Counted from the stretch's first letter, positions 34,492-46,777 are shown. The stretch is DNA of 64,000 nucleotides from Xiphias gladius (GCF_016859285.1 NC_053414.1:27796261-27860260); one strand, 5' to 3'. Numbers and translations: made by a program. Notes: generated by a model from the sequence alone, not told the origin.

Positions 34492-37233
34492 AGTGAAAGA
34501 TGGTGACAGTTTAACACTTTTGTTTGTAGTTTGCAGTGTGTTTCAGCCAAAAAAAGTCTGCATGGACTATACGAATGACACTACATGAACTCCACAGGTA
34601 TGTAAACATCCTGAACACAAACACACACACAAGCTTTCATGTATGCACTCATCACCCCTACAAACAAACAATGAGGTAGTTGCATGGAACGCACTCATTC
34701 AACAAACTTGGACAAATATAAATTAACTATGATGGTAGAATGAACAGATGAACAAAATTAGTCAGTAATGAAATGAAAAATTATCCACAGAGAGACAAGC
34801 AGAGAAATAAAAACCTCCTGTGCTCATGTGTCAACACCACCAGCATTGCCTGCCCAGGAGTGGTGATGGGTGTGGTGCACTTCCCATTCCAGCCACAGGG
34901 GGACTTCTAAGTATCTCTACTGCCATCTCTGAAGTTTTATTTCCACAACTTAAGTGGATAAAGGGGCACAGCAAGAGGGAACTGGTGACCACTGATTCAA
35001 GGATAAGATGCAGTCGTCTCTGACTGACGGAAATGTTTTATTTTCAAGTTTAAAAAACAGATAACCTGGTGATAACTGGAACTAGTACTAATGAGGAGAG
35101 TAATGACAACTTTTTGAAATGCAAAACCAGCCCAGATCAAGTATAAAAATTAAAAAAAGACATAGATTAAGCAAATAAACACACTCTTTAGTGCAGATTA
35201 GGACTCACGCCGAGGGACTAGTAGAAAGTGTTGGGCAGATGTGAGCGTGTGGGAACCTGTCAGTGACGACTGAAGTCGTGTTGCACTGCCTGGGAGAGTG
35301 GCAGAGGCATGCCGAAACCTTTGGGCTATGTAAACACATACAGAGATAAGAACCAGCTTATCAAGCTACATTTCTCTCCTGCTCTCACTATAATACACAA
35401 ACACTAACTATATATTTGTACTCCATGTCAGCCACAAGAATTGCCTGAGACTGGGGTATATCCTGGTGAATGCAAGTCTACATGCAAGAGCAACAACAGA
35501 GGGAAACTGAGCAAGTGGGAGAGCCTAGTTGTTTATTAGAGTGTGTTTCAGAGGCTGACTCAGGGCCAAAGGTGTGTGTGTGCGCATGTGTATCCCGTTT
35601 TCTTCATGCACGCTAATGACCGAGTGTGTCAATAAGGAAGTGAAAGAATGAGCAAGCGTTGGTGTGTATGCATGCATGTCTGTCTGAGATATGAACTCAG
35701 GAGTGTGAAGTCATTCGGAACTCTCTGAACCAGGTAACTGAATCACGCACAATAAAGAGTGTGTGTAAGCTAACAGTAGAACACATTTCAGCTATGTAAA
35801 GAACTCGGAAATCAAGAGTTTTACTAAGTCTGACTGGATCCTGGTCCTAGTTACTGTACTTTGCCCCACTGAAAAAGCACCTGAGGAGAGTTTTTCTTAT
35901 ACCAGAAATAAATCAAACAAACTAGAAAATAAACCAGCTGTTTGGCATAGTCCAGCTACAAAGGTAAACTCTTGATGATGGTCTAGGAGAAGCTTGATAT
36001 CACAACTACGGCTGTAGTCAACCAAAGAAAATCTTGGTCGACTGAAATTGTACTTACTTCTCAACCAATTGATTGCTGGGGGAAAAAGAAAAATCTGCAG
36101 GTTATCCCTAGATTAAATAATTTGGCCAAAGTGCACTCTACCTGATAGCCTCTTTAGCCTAAATGAATTATAAATAAACATAAAAAAGTAGTATTTGCAG
36201 CATATTAAATCCTTTCAACTTAATTATTTTACACTGAAATGATAACAGACTCAGAGCCGACAAGTGTGCATCTGCCCCTATTCATATGATTTCCGTAAAT
36301 AAAACTATGTCAACTGGTTATCCCAGCACAAGAACTAATGAGGAATATACACTAAAAGCGTCAAGCGTTAAATGAAGCATCCTAATGCAGACAAGTTAGC
36401 CTATCGTTTTTAGATGATATGCCATGCTGGTTGCTGAACTGTGATATTTTACACTCAAATTTTCGGTCATCATTTTAAACAAAAAGCAGCGAGATTTTGG
36501 TCAGATGAGGAGAGCACGTCGACCAACCAGTCGACCGGGAGACTACAGCCCACAACAACACAACAAACTTAACATCAAGCAAGACATCTCTCTGCATGCA
36601 AACGCCCATGGACAAGTCAAGACAAACATGATGGGTTGCGATGCGTTCGTAAGTTTGACAGGTGGAGGGATACGATGATGATGGGAAGACTTATTTTGAA
36701 GGAGACATGGATGATTTCTGGGAAACCGATGGAGGAAGGAAAAAAAATGCATGATTAAAGCTGTGAGGAGCAACAGAGGGTGTAAATTGCCTCCTCTGGA
36801 AGGCACTTTAGTCGCTTTATTTTACTCAACTTTTAACTTCCAAAGCTCAAGCTAAATTTCAAGCAAGTATCAAAATTCCAGCCTGATTAAAAACCCACAG
36901 AGGCGGCATTTTTTTTCTCCAGGTTTCATCTAGGTTCTGCTGCCATCCAGCCAGTCCATACTGATGGGATGGGGGTGACCATGGAGATGACATTGGATGA
37001 ACTCACTTGGATCAAGGAAGGGTGAATCCGAGGGACTTTTTAATGGAAAGTGTGCATGGATGGGGGAAGGGCAAGGGTTTGTTCCGTGTTACCTGCATGT
37101 TGGGGAGGGGGCGGGGCAGGGTGCCGGCACATGACCTCCGCTCCTCCTCCAGAGCTCGGCTCAGCATCTCAAACTGCCTCTCCTGCTCCCGCACCGAGGC
37201 CAGCAGGGAGGCCGTGCTCGCACACTGCTCCAT
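17116..37233 (-). CDS. ctnnd1: p120-catenin (catenin delta-1)
   Basis: Armadillo-repeat protein that binds the juxtamembrane tail of classical cadherins, blocks their endocytosis and modulates Rho GTPases; it also binds Kaiso in the nucleus. Coding exons, 5' to 3': 37,233-37,093; 34,079-34,005; 33,898-33,773; 33,527-33,235; 33,082-32,992; 32,778-32,588; 31,402-31,147; 30,197-30,126; 28,985-28,835; 27,642-27,441; 25,258-25,141; 23,963-23,807; 22,187-22,170; 21,864-21,799; 21,579-21,452; 20,302-20,152; 19,997-19,802; 19,703-19,510; 18,643-18,596; 18,439-18,357; then 17,672-17,613 or 17,124-17,116. All borders are GT/AG and phases agree. The N-terminus [20 protein letters not shown] is the coiled coil. 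A Tyr/Gly/Pro-rich regulatory region follows, then Arm repeats from about residue 357 ([11 protein letters not shown]) to about 850. The total is about 938 or 921 residues, against 968 in human. Matches to human include [11 protein letters not shown] and [14 protein letters not shown]. Confidence 0.97.
17613..17672 (-). CDS. ctnnd1: ctnnd1 alternative last coding exon
   Basis: The acceptor TCTCTCAG follows a CT-rich tract. In phase with the exon ending at 18,357 it adds [19 protein letters not shown] and a TAG at 17,615-17,613. Use of this exon gives a 19-residue tail; skipping it leads to the next acceptor at 17,125. Confidence 0.65.
   Translation of the reverse strand, partial: GGMYGERQASLPLMDSFDG
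22170..22187 (-). CDS. ctnnd1: ctnnd1 18-nt microexon (DEWFSK)
   Basis: The acceptor GGCTACAG and donor GTAAGC bound only 18 bp. Read in phase with its neighbours it gives D-E-W-F-S-K followed by Gly, matching human p120 DEWFSRGKK. It lies in the insert loop between Arm repeats. Skipping it keeps the frame, so it could be used alternatively. The donor and acceptor are strong and the phases (1 on both sides) fit. Confidence 0.85.
22848..23238 (+). repeat. dispersed MITE-like repeat, copy 1
   Basis: The AT-rich element begins near GGTGAAATGATTAGTTGAT and ends near TTAGTTGCAGCCC. It shares CTGAATATCTTTGAGTTTTG with the copy at 27,655-27,990 (one mismatch) and recurs reversed at about 41,470-41,765 and 46,165-46,320. 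It lies in a ctnnd1 intron. Confidence 0.6.
27655..27990 (+). repeat. dispersed MITE-like repeat, copy 2
   Basis: Second copy of the family at 22,848, directly upstream of the ctnnd1 exon ending at 27,642. It shares the AATGTGAGAATATGCTG block, the CTGAATATCTTTGGGTTTTG block and the TTGTAGCCCTA end. Confidence 0.6.
29340..29560. repeat. dispersed repeat with telomere-like CCCTAA stretch
   Basis: In a ctnnd1 intron. It contains CACGTGGGGACACTCATTGA, then several CCCTAAC/CCTTAACC units at 29,433-29,525, broken by unrelated sequence. It resembles a widespread vertebrate interspersed repeat rather than a true telomere array. Confidence 0.45.
32193..32275. repeat. imperfect hairpin (27-bp arms)
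   Basis: 32,193-32,219 pairs with 32,249-32,275 with three mismatches, around a 29-nt loop. Weaker pairing appears to continue outward to about 32,166 and 32,305. It lies in a ctnnd1 intron. Confidence 0.55.
34460..34488. repeat. A29 homopolymer
   Basis: A run of 29 A on the plus strand in a ctnnd1 intron, with no obvious retroposed body attached. Confidence 0.9.
36009..36550. mobile_element. hAT-type MITE with terminal inverted repeats and TSD
   Basis: The left end CGGCTGTAGTCAACCA and right end GACTACAGCC are inverted repeats (core GGCTGTAGTC), and GGTCGAC recurs inside both ends. The flanks CACAACTA (36,001-36,008) and CACAACAA (36,551-36,558) match at 7 of 8 positions, as expected for an 8-bp hAT target duplication. 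The 542-bp interior has no transposase frame, so it is non-autonomous. It lies in the ctnnd1 intron between the first two coding exons. Confidence 0.7.
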
Positions 37234-37240
37234 TCACACG
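37093..37240 (-). CDS. ctnnd1: ctnnd1 exon with the start codon
   Basis: The acceptor CTCTCAG precedes 37,240, seven untranslated bases follow, and the ATG is at 37,233. The 47 codons encode the N-terminal coiled coil ([14 protein letters not shown], then ALEEERR) that marks p120 isoform 1. The donor GTAACA at 37,092 leaves phase 0. The next exon starts [12 protein letters not shown], matching human NGRFVGDADLER. The insert present in human between these blocks is shorter here. Confidence 0.9.
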
Positions 37241-40200
37241 CTGAGAGCAGAGCACAGGACAGGACAGGGTCAACACCAGAGAGCAAGAAGAGATTCAACC
37301 CACACCGGGATTTCATCAAAGAACAGACATACAGCAAGACTGAAAAACCCAAGTACACAGATATAAGAAGGGCCCTGGGAAGGTGCAGATCTAGGAACAC
37401 ACACACACTAAAGAAGTGCTAATGAAGTTGATATTTGGAGGTTAAAAAGCAGCAGGGAGAGCTGACACAGGGAGGCGAAGCAAGGGGATGATTAATGAGG
37501 GAGGGAAGAAGGAGCTGGGGAGATAAAGTAGCAGGTACAGAGAAAACGTGACTCCCGAAAAAACCAAATGCGAGAAACACAGCGAGGATGAACAGCAGGC
37601 ATAAGGAAAGAGCTCAGTACCTGAGAAATCATCTAAAAAAAAAAAAAAGGTGATTATTAAGTTCAAATTCAAGGTGAGATGAGCATCAGCAGAGCAGGGA
37701 TGGAAGCAAACTACTCTCACTTTTTCAGTGCATTTCTTCACCTTCTGCTATGCAGGGTTAAAAATAGGAATAAAGTGAGAAGACGATAGAAAATTACAGC
37801 ATTACAGCTTGGAGCTTGTTAACACTTCTTCATTCCAAGGATACGGAAAAAGTGAGGAAGGGAGAGGGAGACGAGTGTGAGAGCATTCAGAGGACTTATT
37901 AGGAGACAGTATCACCCCATAAGGTAACACCAAATTTGAAAATCCAATGGTGTTTTGACCTGAGGGTGCGTTCTCTCCACTGCAGGGAAAAAAACGGCCT
38001 AATTTTTCTGTACCGCTTTGTGTTTAAAGCTGAATAATGCTGAAATGCTTGATTAAAATTTATCTAGAAATGTGAGAAATACTTTCTACTATACTTAGTA
38101 TAGTTTACTAGTTAGAATATGGATTGCATTTCATCCGCATGTCATTAAATTAGGACGATTTCTTTATAGCTTGGCTCCTATAATCTCACAGGAATAAAAT
38201 CATAAAAACTGGAGCTGGTCAATGACCTTTTTTATTATTCATTTGCCTTTTATTCAGTAATCCAGAGTAAATAAATGCTGTAGCAGCATCAACCAAATTT
38301 CCTGGATAAAAAAACCATTGCAGGCTAACAAAACGTGAAGAAGCTGATGGTACAAAATTCACATTAATGTTAAAAATACAAACAGCTGCACAATAATGAG
38401 ACAAACCATACTTCTCTTTCCTCTGCTCAATATTGTTATCACAGTTATCACAGCTGGTTTCTGGAGACAAAATGTATTTATTTTATGTTGCGCCATCAGC
38501 TATATTTTCACTTTTACAGCTAAGATTCTTACTGTTTTAGTCTTACAGTGCCTCTTTGCACAAAATGAATAATCAGTGCTTTATTATTAGAGGGCATATC
38601 CTTAACCCCTAGGGAAACCTTACCTCCATCTTGTTTACAATCAGACTACTGTGATATCAGAAAAATTCAGAAGAAAATATTTACTCTTAATCATTAAGTT
38701 GACAATTTCTTTTCACTCCGCTTATCAATGCATTTTTCAAAGTGTTTCAAGTTGATAGAACCAAATTAGATGTAAAGGAAGTGCCTGATACAATACACCA
38801 TAAATTTCAAGGGAACACAACATACTGAAAAATGTATTTCAAAATAACCAGCTGAATTACATAACCATTAATTATGGAAGCAATAAATGATGGTAGATAA
38901 ATGCCAATGATTCATTGTGCAGCCTCACAGAAAAGTGCCTGCAAAAAAGCTAAGCGATAACAGCAAAAAAAGAGAAGAAGAAAAGTTTAATTTTGATTGT
39001 CAAACTGGCCTTTTAGAAGGAAATGTGGCCCAAACACATGCCACAGATGACCTAAGCCTAAATTACAGAGGCATGATAAGAAGTGAATGTCACTCCAGCC
39101 TGAATTAAGACAATGACAAAGTCCTTTTCCTCAGACTTCCTTAGCAGGGACGCTGGTGAGGGAGGAATGAGGAATCTAGGGAACATTACTTCAGCAGTGT
39201 CTGTCTAATAATGGGATGACATTAGCGTGGTTCGTCTCCAAACCAGGGCAAAAACCATTTTCTACTTCAAAGTTCACTGACTCATGTAGATCAAATCTGC
39301 TCTCCATCCGTGCACACACGACTGGCAGAGTGAACAAAGACTCCTGTATTAAGTCTGAGTGTGCACATACACCAGCGTGAGTTTGTGTTCACATCCGTGT
39401 GAGGGCGAGAGATTGTCTATGTGGGTCAGAGACTAAATAAAGGTGGCAAGTGTGTGTGGCTGACGTTGATTTTATCCTTGAATACTCAAACAGAGCTGTG
39501 GTAAGTTTTGGTGAAGTTAACGCTTTTCCTTGTTTCTTTCCATTTCTGTGGAAAATAAAACACACATTTGTGGACAAAGCACACGAGCCACACAAAAACA
39601 CACACACACGCACAGCCATTGTCATACATTCCACAGTGAGATTTAGCGTGTCATATCCTGTCTCAGCTGTTGGAAGCTGTCCTAATAAGGTAGCCCTTCA
39701 CTCTTTCATTGTGCTGGTCTCATCCATCTCTCACACCAAAGTTTTTTCTTCCCAGCCAAACACTTCAGTCCTGGAAAAGGAAGAGTGGGAGCTGTTCATT
39801 TCTCTGACCCAATCAGCGCAGCCAACCACAAACCAACAAAGTGCTTCTATAGTTGATAATGCTCACAAACCTAAAGACATTTGGAATTGATATCAAGTGG
39901 GCATATGTAACCTCTGTGTAAGCTGTGAGTGCTTTAAAAGCCTGACAGATCCCAAACACGTAAAGAAACCAAGGTAACGAAATAAAACTACGAATAAATG
40001 TTAGCTCTGTCATGACGGTTGCCTGTAGCAGCAACACACATCAGATAAGTAAACGTACCACATTCTGAGCTGATCTGTGCAGCTGTATTAAAACATCAAC
40101 ATTTTTTTGACAGTGTAGAAGAAGACAGTCTCTTGTGCCTCAGTGCAACAGAAAGACCCAAACAATCTCTTTAGCTATGCGAATCTCACCGCAACATTCT

Positions 40201-40553
40201 TGTGGCAGGGTGCAATTGCTTGTGAGAGTTTTAAATGGCTTTAGCCACTTAAAGCCTGGTCATTAGTCATTAATCTATTGTAAGGCCATTAGCAGCAGCG
40301 TTAAATCGTATCTGCTAATGGGATAGCCCTGGAATTACACTGCTAAGCCACTTACCATCCTGAGTCAACAGACAACACAGATGTAGACACACTGTTAGTG
40401 TACACTAACAGTTAGTTTGCTCGTCTATCAACCAGTGCCCTGAGTAATGTGACTGCAGTGTATTCCCTTATTATCATATGCTATTATTGCTATTTCAGCA
40501 ACTTAGTCACCGGTGGTTGTGGCAGGCTAACATGCATTCTGTTTCAGTCTACA

Positions 40554-40585
40554 CACACGCACGCGCACGCACACACACAACACAT

Positions 40586-40651
<66 letters not shown>
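40554..40651. repeat. (CA)n microsatellite
   Basis: A long CA run, interrupted near its start, in ctnnd1 intron 1. A shorter TG run (40,746-40,767) lies 95 bp to the right, so the two could pair. Confidence 0.9.
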
Positions 40652-40653
<2 letters not shown>

Positions 40654-41469
40654 CTGAGGTGAAGCTATGGTAAAATGCTGTTGTGGCTTGGCCAAATGCT
40701 CTGCTGACTCAGCCTGATTTGAATGGTCACAGAGAAATTTGGCCTGTGTGTGTGTGTGTGTGTGTGTTAGCCTTGGCCCGCATCCAACTACAACTGCCTT
40801 TACCATCCTGACTTGAAACCATGAACTCCCCCTTCCTCCCTCCCTCCTCCCTCCCTCCCTCCCTCCCTCACCCATGTGGCCTGCAATGTGGGCAAAGTGT
40901 GGTAGCTGCAGAGAGCGCACACATGCGCACACACCCACCCATGCCAACATACAGTCCAACTCCACACAGACTGTTCAGGGACCTCTGCAAGGCCAGCTGT
41001 CTAATCTACAGGACACCAACCTACTATTCTTAGTGAGGAAGGAAACGTGCAAGCAGCTGTAACTCTGAAGGAAATAAGAGCAAAAAAAGGGACCAGTGAG
41101 TTCAAGTACAGTGGAATCCAAAGGTCTAAGACTATTCTCCCATTCAATGAATGGGAAAGTGGTTTCAGACGTTTGGACTTCACTGTAGGTGCACATCTAA
41201 CTGGAGCAAGAAGATATCTGGATATAATACTGATATGAGGCTGGTTATCGTCTGGGTTTTCTATTGATGTAATATGATAAAGCTTTAATGTTGTCTTTTC
41301 TTACTCTTAAATGCAGTAATAGAGTTCGGTGATACAATTTAGGTTTTAGCTGACTGAAATGAACATTAAATGCCTCTAGCTTCTTGACTATCATATCCAA
41401 ATTACAAATGAGTTTCTCAGAAACAACATCACCTACCTGTAGTTTGAAATATTCTCTCAAATAAGTGCT

Positions 41470-41765
41470 TCAATTAATTCACTTCGTTACTGATTAAACA
41501 ATTAAGATAGACACAGATTAATCAATTAAATGTCAAAGAAATTAGAGGAAAATGCCCATCACAAATTTCCAGAACCCAGAACATCTTCAAATTGCTCGTT
41601 TTTTCCAACCAACAGCCCAAGACTGGAAATTTAGAATGATATAAGCAGATCATGGAAGCAAACCCTCAACTTTTTAAAAAGTAGAACCACAAAATGTTGG
41701 GCATTTTAGCTCGCTAAATCATTTAAATTATTTATTAATTATCAAAATTGATGTTCATACTGTTC
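41470..41765 (-). repeat. dispersed MITE-like repeat, copy 3 (reversed)
   Basis: Reverse-complement relative of the 22,848 element. CCAGAACCCAGAACATCTTC and CCAACAGCCCAAGACTGG correspond to its GGGTTCTGGGT and TTGGGCTGCTG blocks. It lies in ctnnd1 intron 1. Confidence 0.5.
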
Positions 41766-44453
41766 TCTCAATTTACCAACCTACCACTCTTTGCACTGAG
41801 TGAAATGAACAATGAATGACACTACCTGCTTGAGCATCAGTAATGAATTTGCCCTCAGTCACCATATCCTCTACAAAGAGACGCCTATGCCATATAGCAT
41901 ATGCCATATGTTCAATGTTTGTGGCTGTTGATTGGGTTATAATCTACTAACTAAACGGATCATAGGACAAGATTCATCAGTATCTGAGTGGCTTACCACA
42001 ATGGCCAAACTATTTCCTGAGGGAAAAACCTGTCTGTCTCCCTCAAGTTAGTGCCTTGATATGCCTAACCTATCACTAATACCACTATATTTTTAGTATT
42101 AGGGTACTGAGTAAAACATATTGTAGGACTAGGAGATATGGTTTAAACCAATATCATAGTTTTATGTATTTTTCCATATTGATACAATGCTATGGTAGGA
42201 TAAATGTAACCAAAGTTAATCAAAAGTGCATATAAAGAAATCAAACTGATGATTAATCAGATTGATTCAATGAACTGGCTTCCACTGTTAAGCATTACAT
42301 CAGACAAAACTCCTCACACATGTATAACTTAAATAGCTAAATTTAATTGTAACAGAATTTTGTAAAACGGTAACACATTATGTTTTTAATCACAGGTTCA
42401 CTGAAAGTGAACAGACAAGAATATTGTCACCCAGCTGTAAAATATTGTCATATCTCAGTCAATATAGGCCAGCTCCACATCAGGCTAAATACTTCACTGT
42501 AGTCTTCACTTCAAGACAAAAATAATAAACAACAAATAATGAACATTCCTGGTCAATCGCTATTATGGAAAAATGGTCAAACAAACTAAAAATCAATTTT
42601 CAGCAGTTGGTAAAGATTTACTATTGGTGAACTGCAAACTGAGCGTGACCACAGCTTGACAAAAAAGTTGGTTAAATTGCTGCAGTCAGGGCCATAAAAA
42701 TGCAAAAAAAAAACTCAACCTTTCCAAGCTTTAGAAAAATCTGTGCACTTTGATATCACTCTGTGTATATTATCACACACCTCATATGTCCTCCCCTGCT
42801 TGGACAGTGTACTTACGTGCTCACCGTTCAAATAAAAACATGACTGCAGGTGTAACCGTTGGAGGCAGAGAGATGAAGAGAGATAAACTGAGAAGGAGAG
42901 TGTGAGAGAGAGAGAGACAGGAAGGAGGAGCAAATATAAGAAAACCCCAGCCTCTGTGTGTCAGAGGGACACACCCGTGGTGTGCTCTGAAAGCCCATCA
43001 TTACAGAGGCTCACAAATGATAGCCCTGGTTAAAACAACTGGCTGAGCAGCAAGACTTCAGCCCCCACAGACAAAATGGCTAGGAACAAATTCCAGGCAG
43101 CAAAAGAAAATGTCCCACTTTTGGTTTTTTGCTCCTCCTTTTTACATCTTACAGAGGGGACAATTCGGAGCAAACAGCTCGTCCAAACTTGCTCACAATC
43201 TCCTCCATCTCTGTTCCAACAGGTCAAAGCAGACATGCCCATAGGGTATTTAGAGGAATATGCAAGGCATGTCCATCCCGTATTGAAACTTACTGATTAG
43301 CCGACTGTGTCAACGCAAATCAACAATTCACAGTTATTTCAGATAAGCTGTCAAACAAGTCTCAGGTTGGTCCGTCTGTTGTTTTTGTGCAATGATTTTT
43401 AACGTCACCCACAGAAACTACAGAAGATCATGATTACAAACTGAGTCCAGCACGTATACTCCAGGACTGATCCACTGAAGCAGATTGAACCAAGTCCCTC
43501 TGACAAATCCAGCATCCGTTGACACTGAAGAACTGTAAGCCGAGCGAGTGCCTGTGTTGCAACCCTCTACACAAGGGACTGAATAATGAAGCAACAAACA
43601 GCCCTGCCACCTTACCACACCCCACACATCCAGACCCACACAACAGGTTCTTGCTTTTGTCCGTCGCTGCTCCACCACCACCACCACAAATCCTACCTCT
43701 CTCCTCTAACTGGCAGACCACATCAAAAGACAGCGGCTGAAAGGTTACACAGCAGACACAAAAATGAACAAAATTCAAAGGCAATCTGCCAAAAGCGACC
43801 TTGCGAGTGTAGTCACCTGAAAAGCACCGAGCAGCACCACTGTCCGCAGAGAGTAGGCGTTTCAGGTAACACACATAATAGGAAATTGAAGCCAACGCTG
43901 GACTTTGACTCCCAATTTACGGTCTGTGACGCGGCGGGCTGGCCGGTGACTTCCGTGTACTCTCACCTGTCCTGAATACCGGCCCCCCCCCCCCGGGTCG
44001 GAGGAAAGTGGCGGAAAAGTCTAGATAAACCTTGCTGCTTCAGTGTTTGACGGCAGCAAGCAGAAAACACTCAGCGCGTATTGTTATAACGTTATACAGG
44101 TCCCAGCCACCCACAAACCAAACCATTCTTGTAATAAATTGATATGTTAACTAGTTACTGTTACGTTAGCTGGATAATTTAGAGTTTTAACCGTCACTAT
44201 TTAGACCACTTTTAACTGCATGTGTAAGTTTTGTTAAACTTTTTTCCACGTCCCACTCTAGATAAGTTATTCATCAAGCTAACGAATGGAATACACTGAT
44301 GCTAGCTTAATTAGCTTATGCTATGGTGGCTAACCTGCTAACGCTGCGTTAAAACAGTCAAGTTCACCAAATTAAAACTCCCGCACTCTTTCCACCTACA
44401 ACAATTCCCAACCAGCTGTACCGAGCACGAAACACCAAGAGAAGGGCCTTTAC

Positions 44454-44800
44454 CGATTCCGGAGACTGTTAGGCTTGTTTTTCAAAGTCCATAAGTGTTT
44501 GCGAGGTGGATTCAGGCCTAGCCTAGCCGACCGCTGCTGCTGCTGCTGCTGCTGTGCTGCTGCGCTGACACAACCCAAACCTCGACCCGCAGGCTCGGAG
44601 AAGAAGTGAGTTGAGATGAGACAACAAAAACACCTCGGCGTGGTCGACACAAACAGCGTGAAACGGAACAAATAGACTGTCCACCGCAGGGAGAGCGCAC
44701 TCACAATGAAGACGGAGAAAACACCCACCTATGTAATTTCCTATCTTCCTTGCCTTGGCGTGTTGTTCACTTGTCTCCGCTCTTCCTCTCCGCTGGGGGG
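44454..44800 (-). promoter_or_regulatory. ctnnd1: ctnnd1 non-coding first exon and promoter
   Basis: A GC-rich, CpG-containing stretch with a donor-like CG then GTAAAG on the minus strand at 44,453. It sits 7.2 kb upstream of the start-codon exon, as expected for a vertebrate p120 gene with a remote 5'UTR exon. The transcript would contain a short CAG-type triplet run (44,533-44,553). The exact start site is not visible. A further possible 5' exon with borders near 43,740 and 43,705 is weaker. Confidence 0.5.
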
Positions 44801-45284
44801 AAAAAGGTGGGGGCGAGTGGAAGAGAACGGAGAAGGGTAAAAACAGCAGAGAGGAGAATAGAATAGCGAACAGTGCAAAAATATCTTACTGAAGATTTTT
44901 GATTAATATAAATACGATTAAATCCTTCCCTGGCAATTGAAATATTGATTCGTTAATTTAATTTACCCTCCTCCAGAATAAAGAGGAAAAAAACAGGCTA
45001 TTTTCAGAGAAGCTTTCATTTTCATTTCACGGTTTATGGTATTATTCTTTCAGTCTCATACGAATTTCGCAATATCCCTTTTTTCTCAGCTTCGAGCCAT
45101 CGAACACGTAGAACTCCTCACATTGTTATTGTTTGGAAATATCTAAATGTCCAGTCAAAGACGGCACTTATTTGTAAAGTTCTGATATTGCCCTCATGTG
45201 GTCACAAAACGGAAGTGCTACGAGAGAGCAGAATAATAGCCAGTGCATCTGTAGTCCTACTCAAGTTTACTGTCATTTGGGGAA

Positions 45285-45960
45285 AGTCGCCAGTGGTGGA
45301 AGAAGCATTCAGATCATTTACTTAAGTAAAGAAAGCAACAGCATACTATAAAAATACCCCCATTACAAGTAGAAGTCCTGCACATCAAGTTTTTTACTTG
45401 AGTGAGAGTATATACCTGTTAATTGCACAATGTGTTTTGTTCATCAAAAGCAAAAGCACTCATTATGCAGAACGGCCCCTGTCAGTGTTATATTATTGGA
45501 TTGTTACTATTGATGCATTAACATGTAAGAGGTTCCATAATGTTGTAGTCGAGCTGAGTTGGAGCGACTTTTAACTGCTGCATATACTGTTACGTAGTTT
45601 CTTTTAATTCTTTACATTTTCATAAACTAATCACATGTTTGGTATGTAAAATTGGCTAGTAACTCAGTAGCCGTTACAACGTGTAGTGGAATAAAAAGTA
45701 CAATATTTCTATCTGAAATGTATGAAGTAGAAGTATAAAGTATAAAAGCATTAAATGGGAACCTCCAAATAAAGTACAGCACTTGAGTAAATGTACTCAG
45801 TTTCTCTCCACCACTGTCGGGTACATTTACTGAATTACTTACTGTACCTAAGTCCAATTTTGAGATATTTGTATGTTACTTGAGTATTTCCATCGTATGA
45901 TGTTTTGTGCTTGTACTCCACACATGTCAGAAAGAAAATACTTTTTACTCCAGCACATTT
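45285..45960. repeat. TACTTAAGT-type dispersed repeat, two adjoining pieces
   Basis: CATTTACTTAAGTAAAGAAA near 45,317 and GAGTAAATGTACTCAGTTTC near 45,786 look like opposite ends of one element. A second piece starts around 45,822. It is related to 3,866-5,280 and 61,255-61,645. Confidence 0.45.
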
Positions 45961-46164
45961 ATGACAGCTGGCAACATTCGACAGCTGTAGTTGCCATGTT
46001 TTGTAGGGTCAAGTTTCGCATCCAAAACAAATGAACAGCTTCTAACATGTTATGATTTGCTATAGACTGAACTACCCAGCACTTTATAAAGTAGTTCAAA
46101 TCAGCAGCCCTGCTTGTTTTGTCGGACCAACAGTCCACAACACACAGATATTCAGGATTTTGAA

Positions 46165-46320
46165 ATATCTTTTAGCAGAAAAACCCACAAATTCTCACAT
46201 TGAAGAAGCTGGGACCAGCAACTGTTTGGAATGCTTGGAAAATGACTCAAACATATTTCATATTCAAAAGTAATTCTCTGTGACTTATTGATTTGATAAA
46301 TTAATCATTTCAGCTCTAAA
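46165..46320 (-). repeat. dispersed MITE-like repeat, copy 4 (partial, reversed)
   Basis: Partial reverse copy of the 22,848 family: CAAATTCTCACATT, GGAAAATGACTCAAAC and the ATTAATCATTTCAGCTCTA end. Confidence 0.45.
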
Positions 46321-46777
46321 AATTCGTTTCATCACAACCAGCTTTAACATTAAAATGCTGCTTACACATCGATACGTCACCAATACTAACAATTAATAAT
46401 AAGCCAACAATTTAATAATATATATCATTCTGCACAATGAGTACTTTTCATACTTCACATACATTTTGCTGATAATGCTTCTTTGCGTTTACAAGAATTC
46501 AGTTTAACGGCACTTTCAAACCCAAGTAGACACATCCAAGCTAGTTTTGAGCAGCAAAAGTGTTTTTTACATCTCTGTTGTTGGATAAAAGCACCTGTAT
46601 TGAAATACTATGCCCACAAGTGTCTGTGATTATATGTACGCTACAAAAAAAACGATGGGTAAAGTGTTAATGAGGTAAAGTTTTAAGTAACCATGCTGGT
46701 TATTTTTAGGGTTAGGGTCACATATGCTATAACCTTGTGCATTTTAGTGCACACATGCAACCCCAGATATTGTCATT

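Larger units (their letters stand above)
37241..44453 (-). other. ctnnd1: ctnnd1 first intron, repeats only
   Basis: No coding exon is seen. It contains a CA microsatellite (about 40,554-40,651), a TG run (40,746-40,767), a CCCT-rich tract (40,830-40,868), a reverse copy of the dispersed TTGCAGCCC-ended repeat (about 41,470-41,765), GA-rich stretches and a C14 run at 43,981-43,994. The long open frame at 43,434-43,895 (minus) has no recognisable family and is probably chance. Confidence 0.5.
44801..46770. other. intergenic gap between ctnnd1 and the lectin gene
   Basis: Divergent genes flank it: ctnnd1 to the left and the lectin gene to the right. It contains TACTTAAGT-type repeat sequence (about 45,285-45,960), a partial MITE-like copy (46,165-46,320) and no gene I can support. 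Confidence 0.5.

Noticed and set aside
39450..39890. 146-codon plus-strand open frame
   Set aside because: No homology recognised, no splice support, and it lies inside the ctnnd1 first intron on the other strand.
40549..40965. 138-codon frame over the CA microsatellite
   Set aside because: Alternating Val/Cys or His/Thr from translation of a dinucleotide repeat.
43434..43895. 153-codon open frame on the minus strand in ctnnd1 intron 1
   Set aside because: Cys/Gly-rich, no recognisable family, and no convincing splice context; probably chance, though a 5'UTR exon of ctnnd1 may overlap it.
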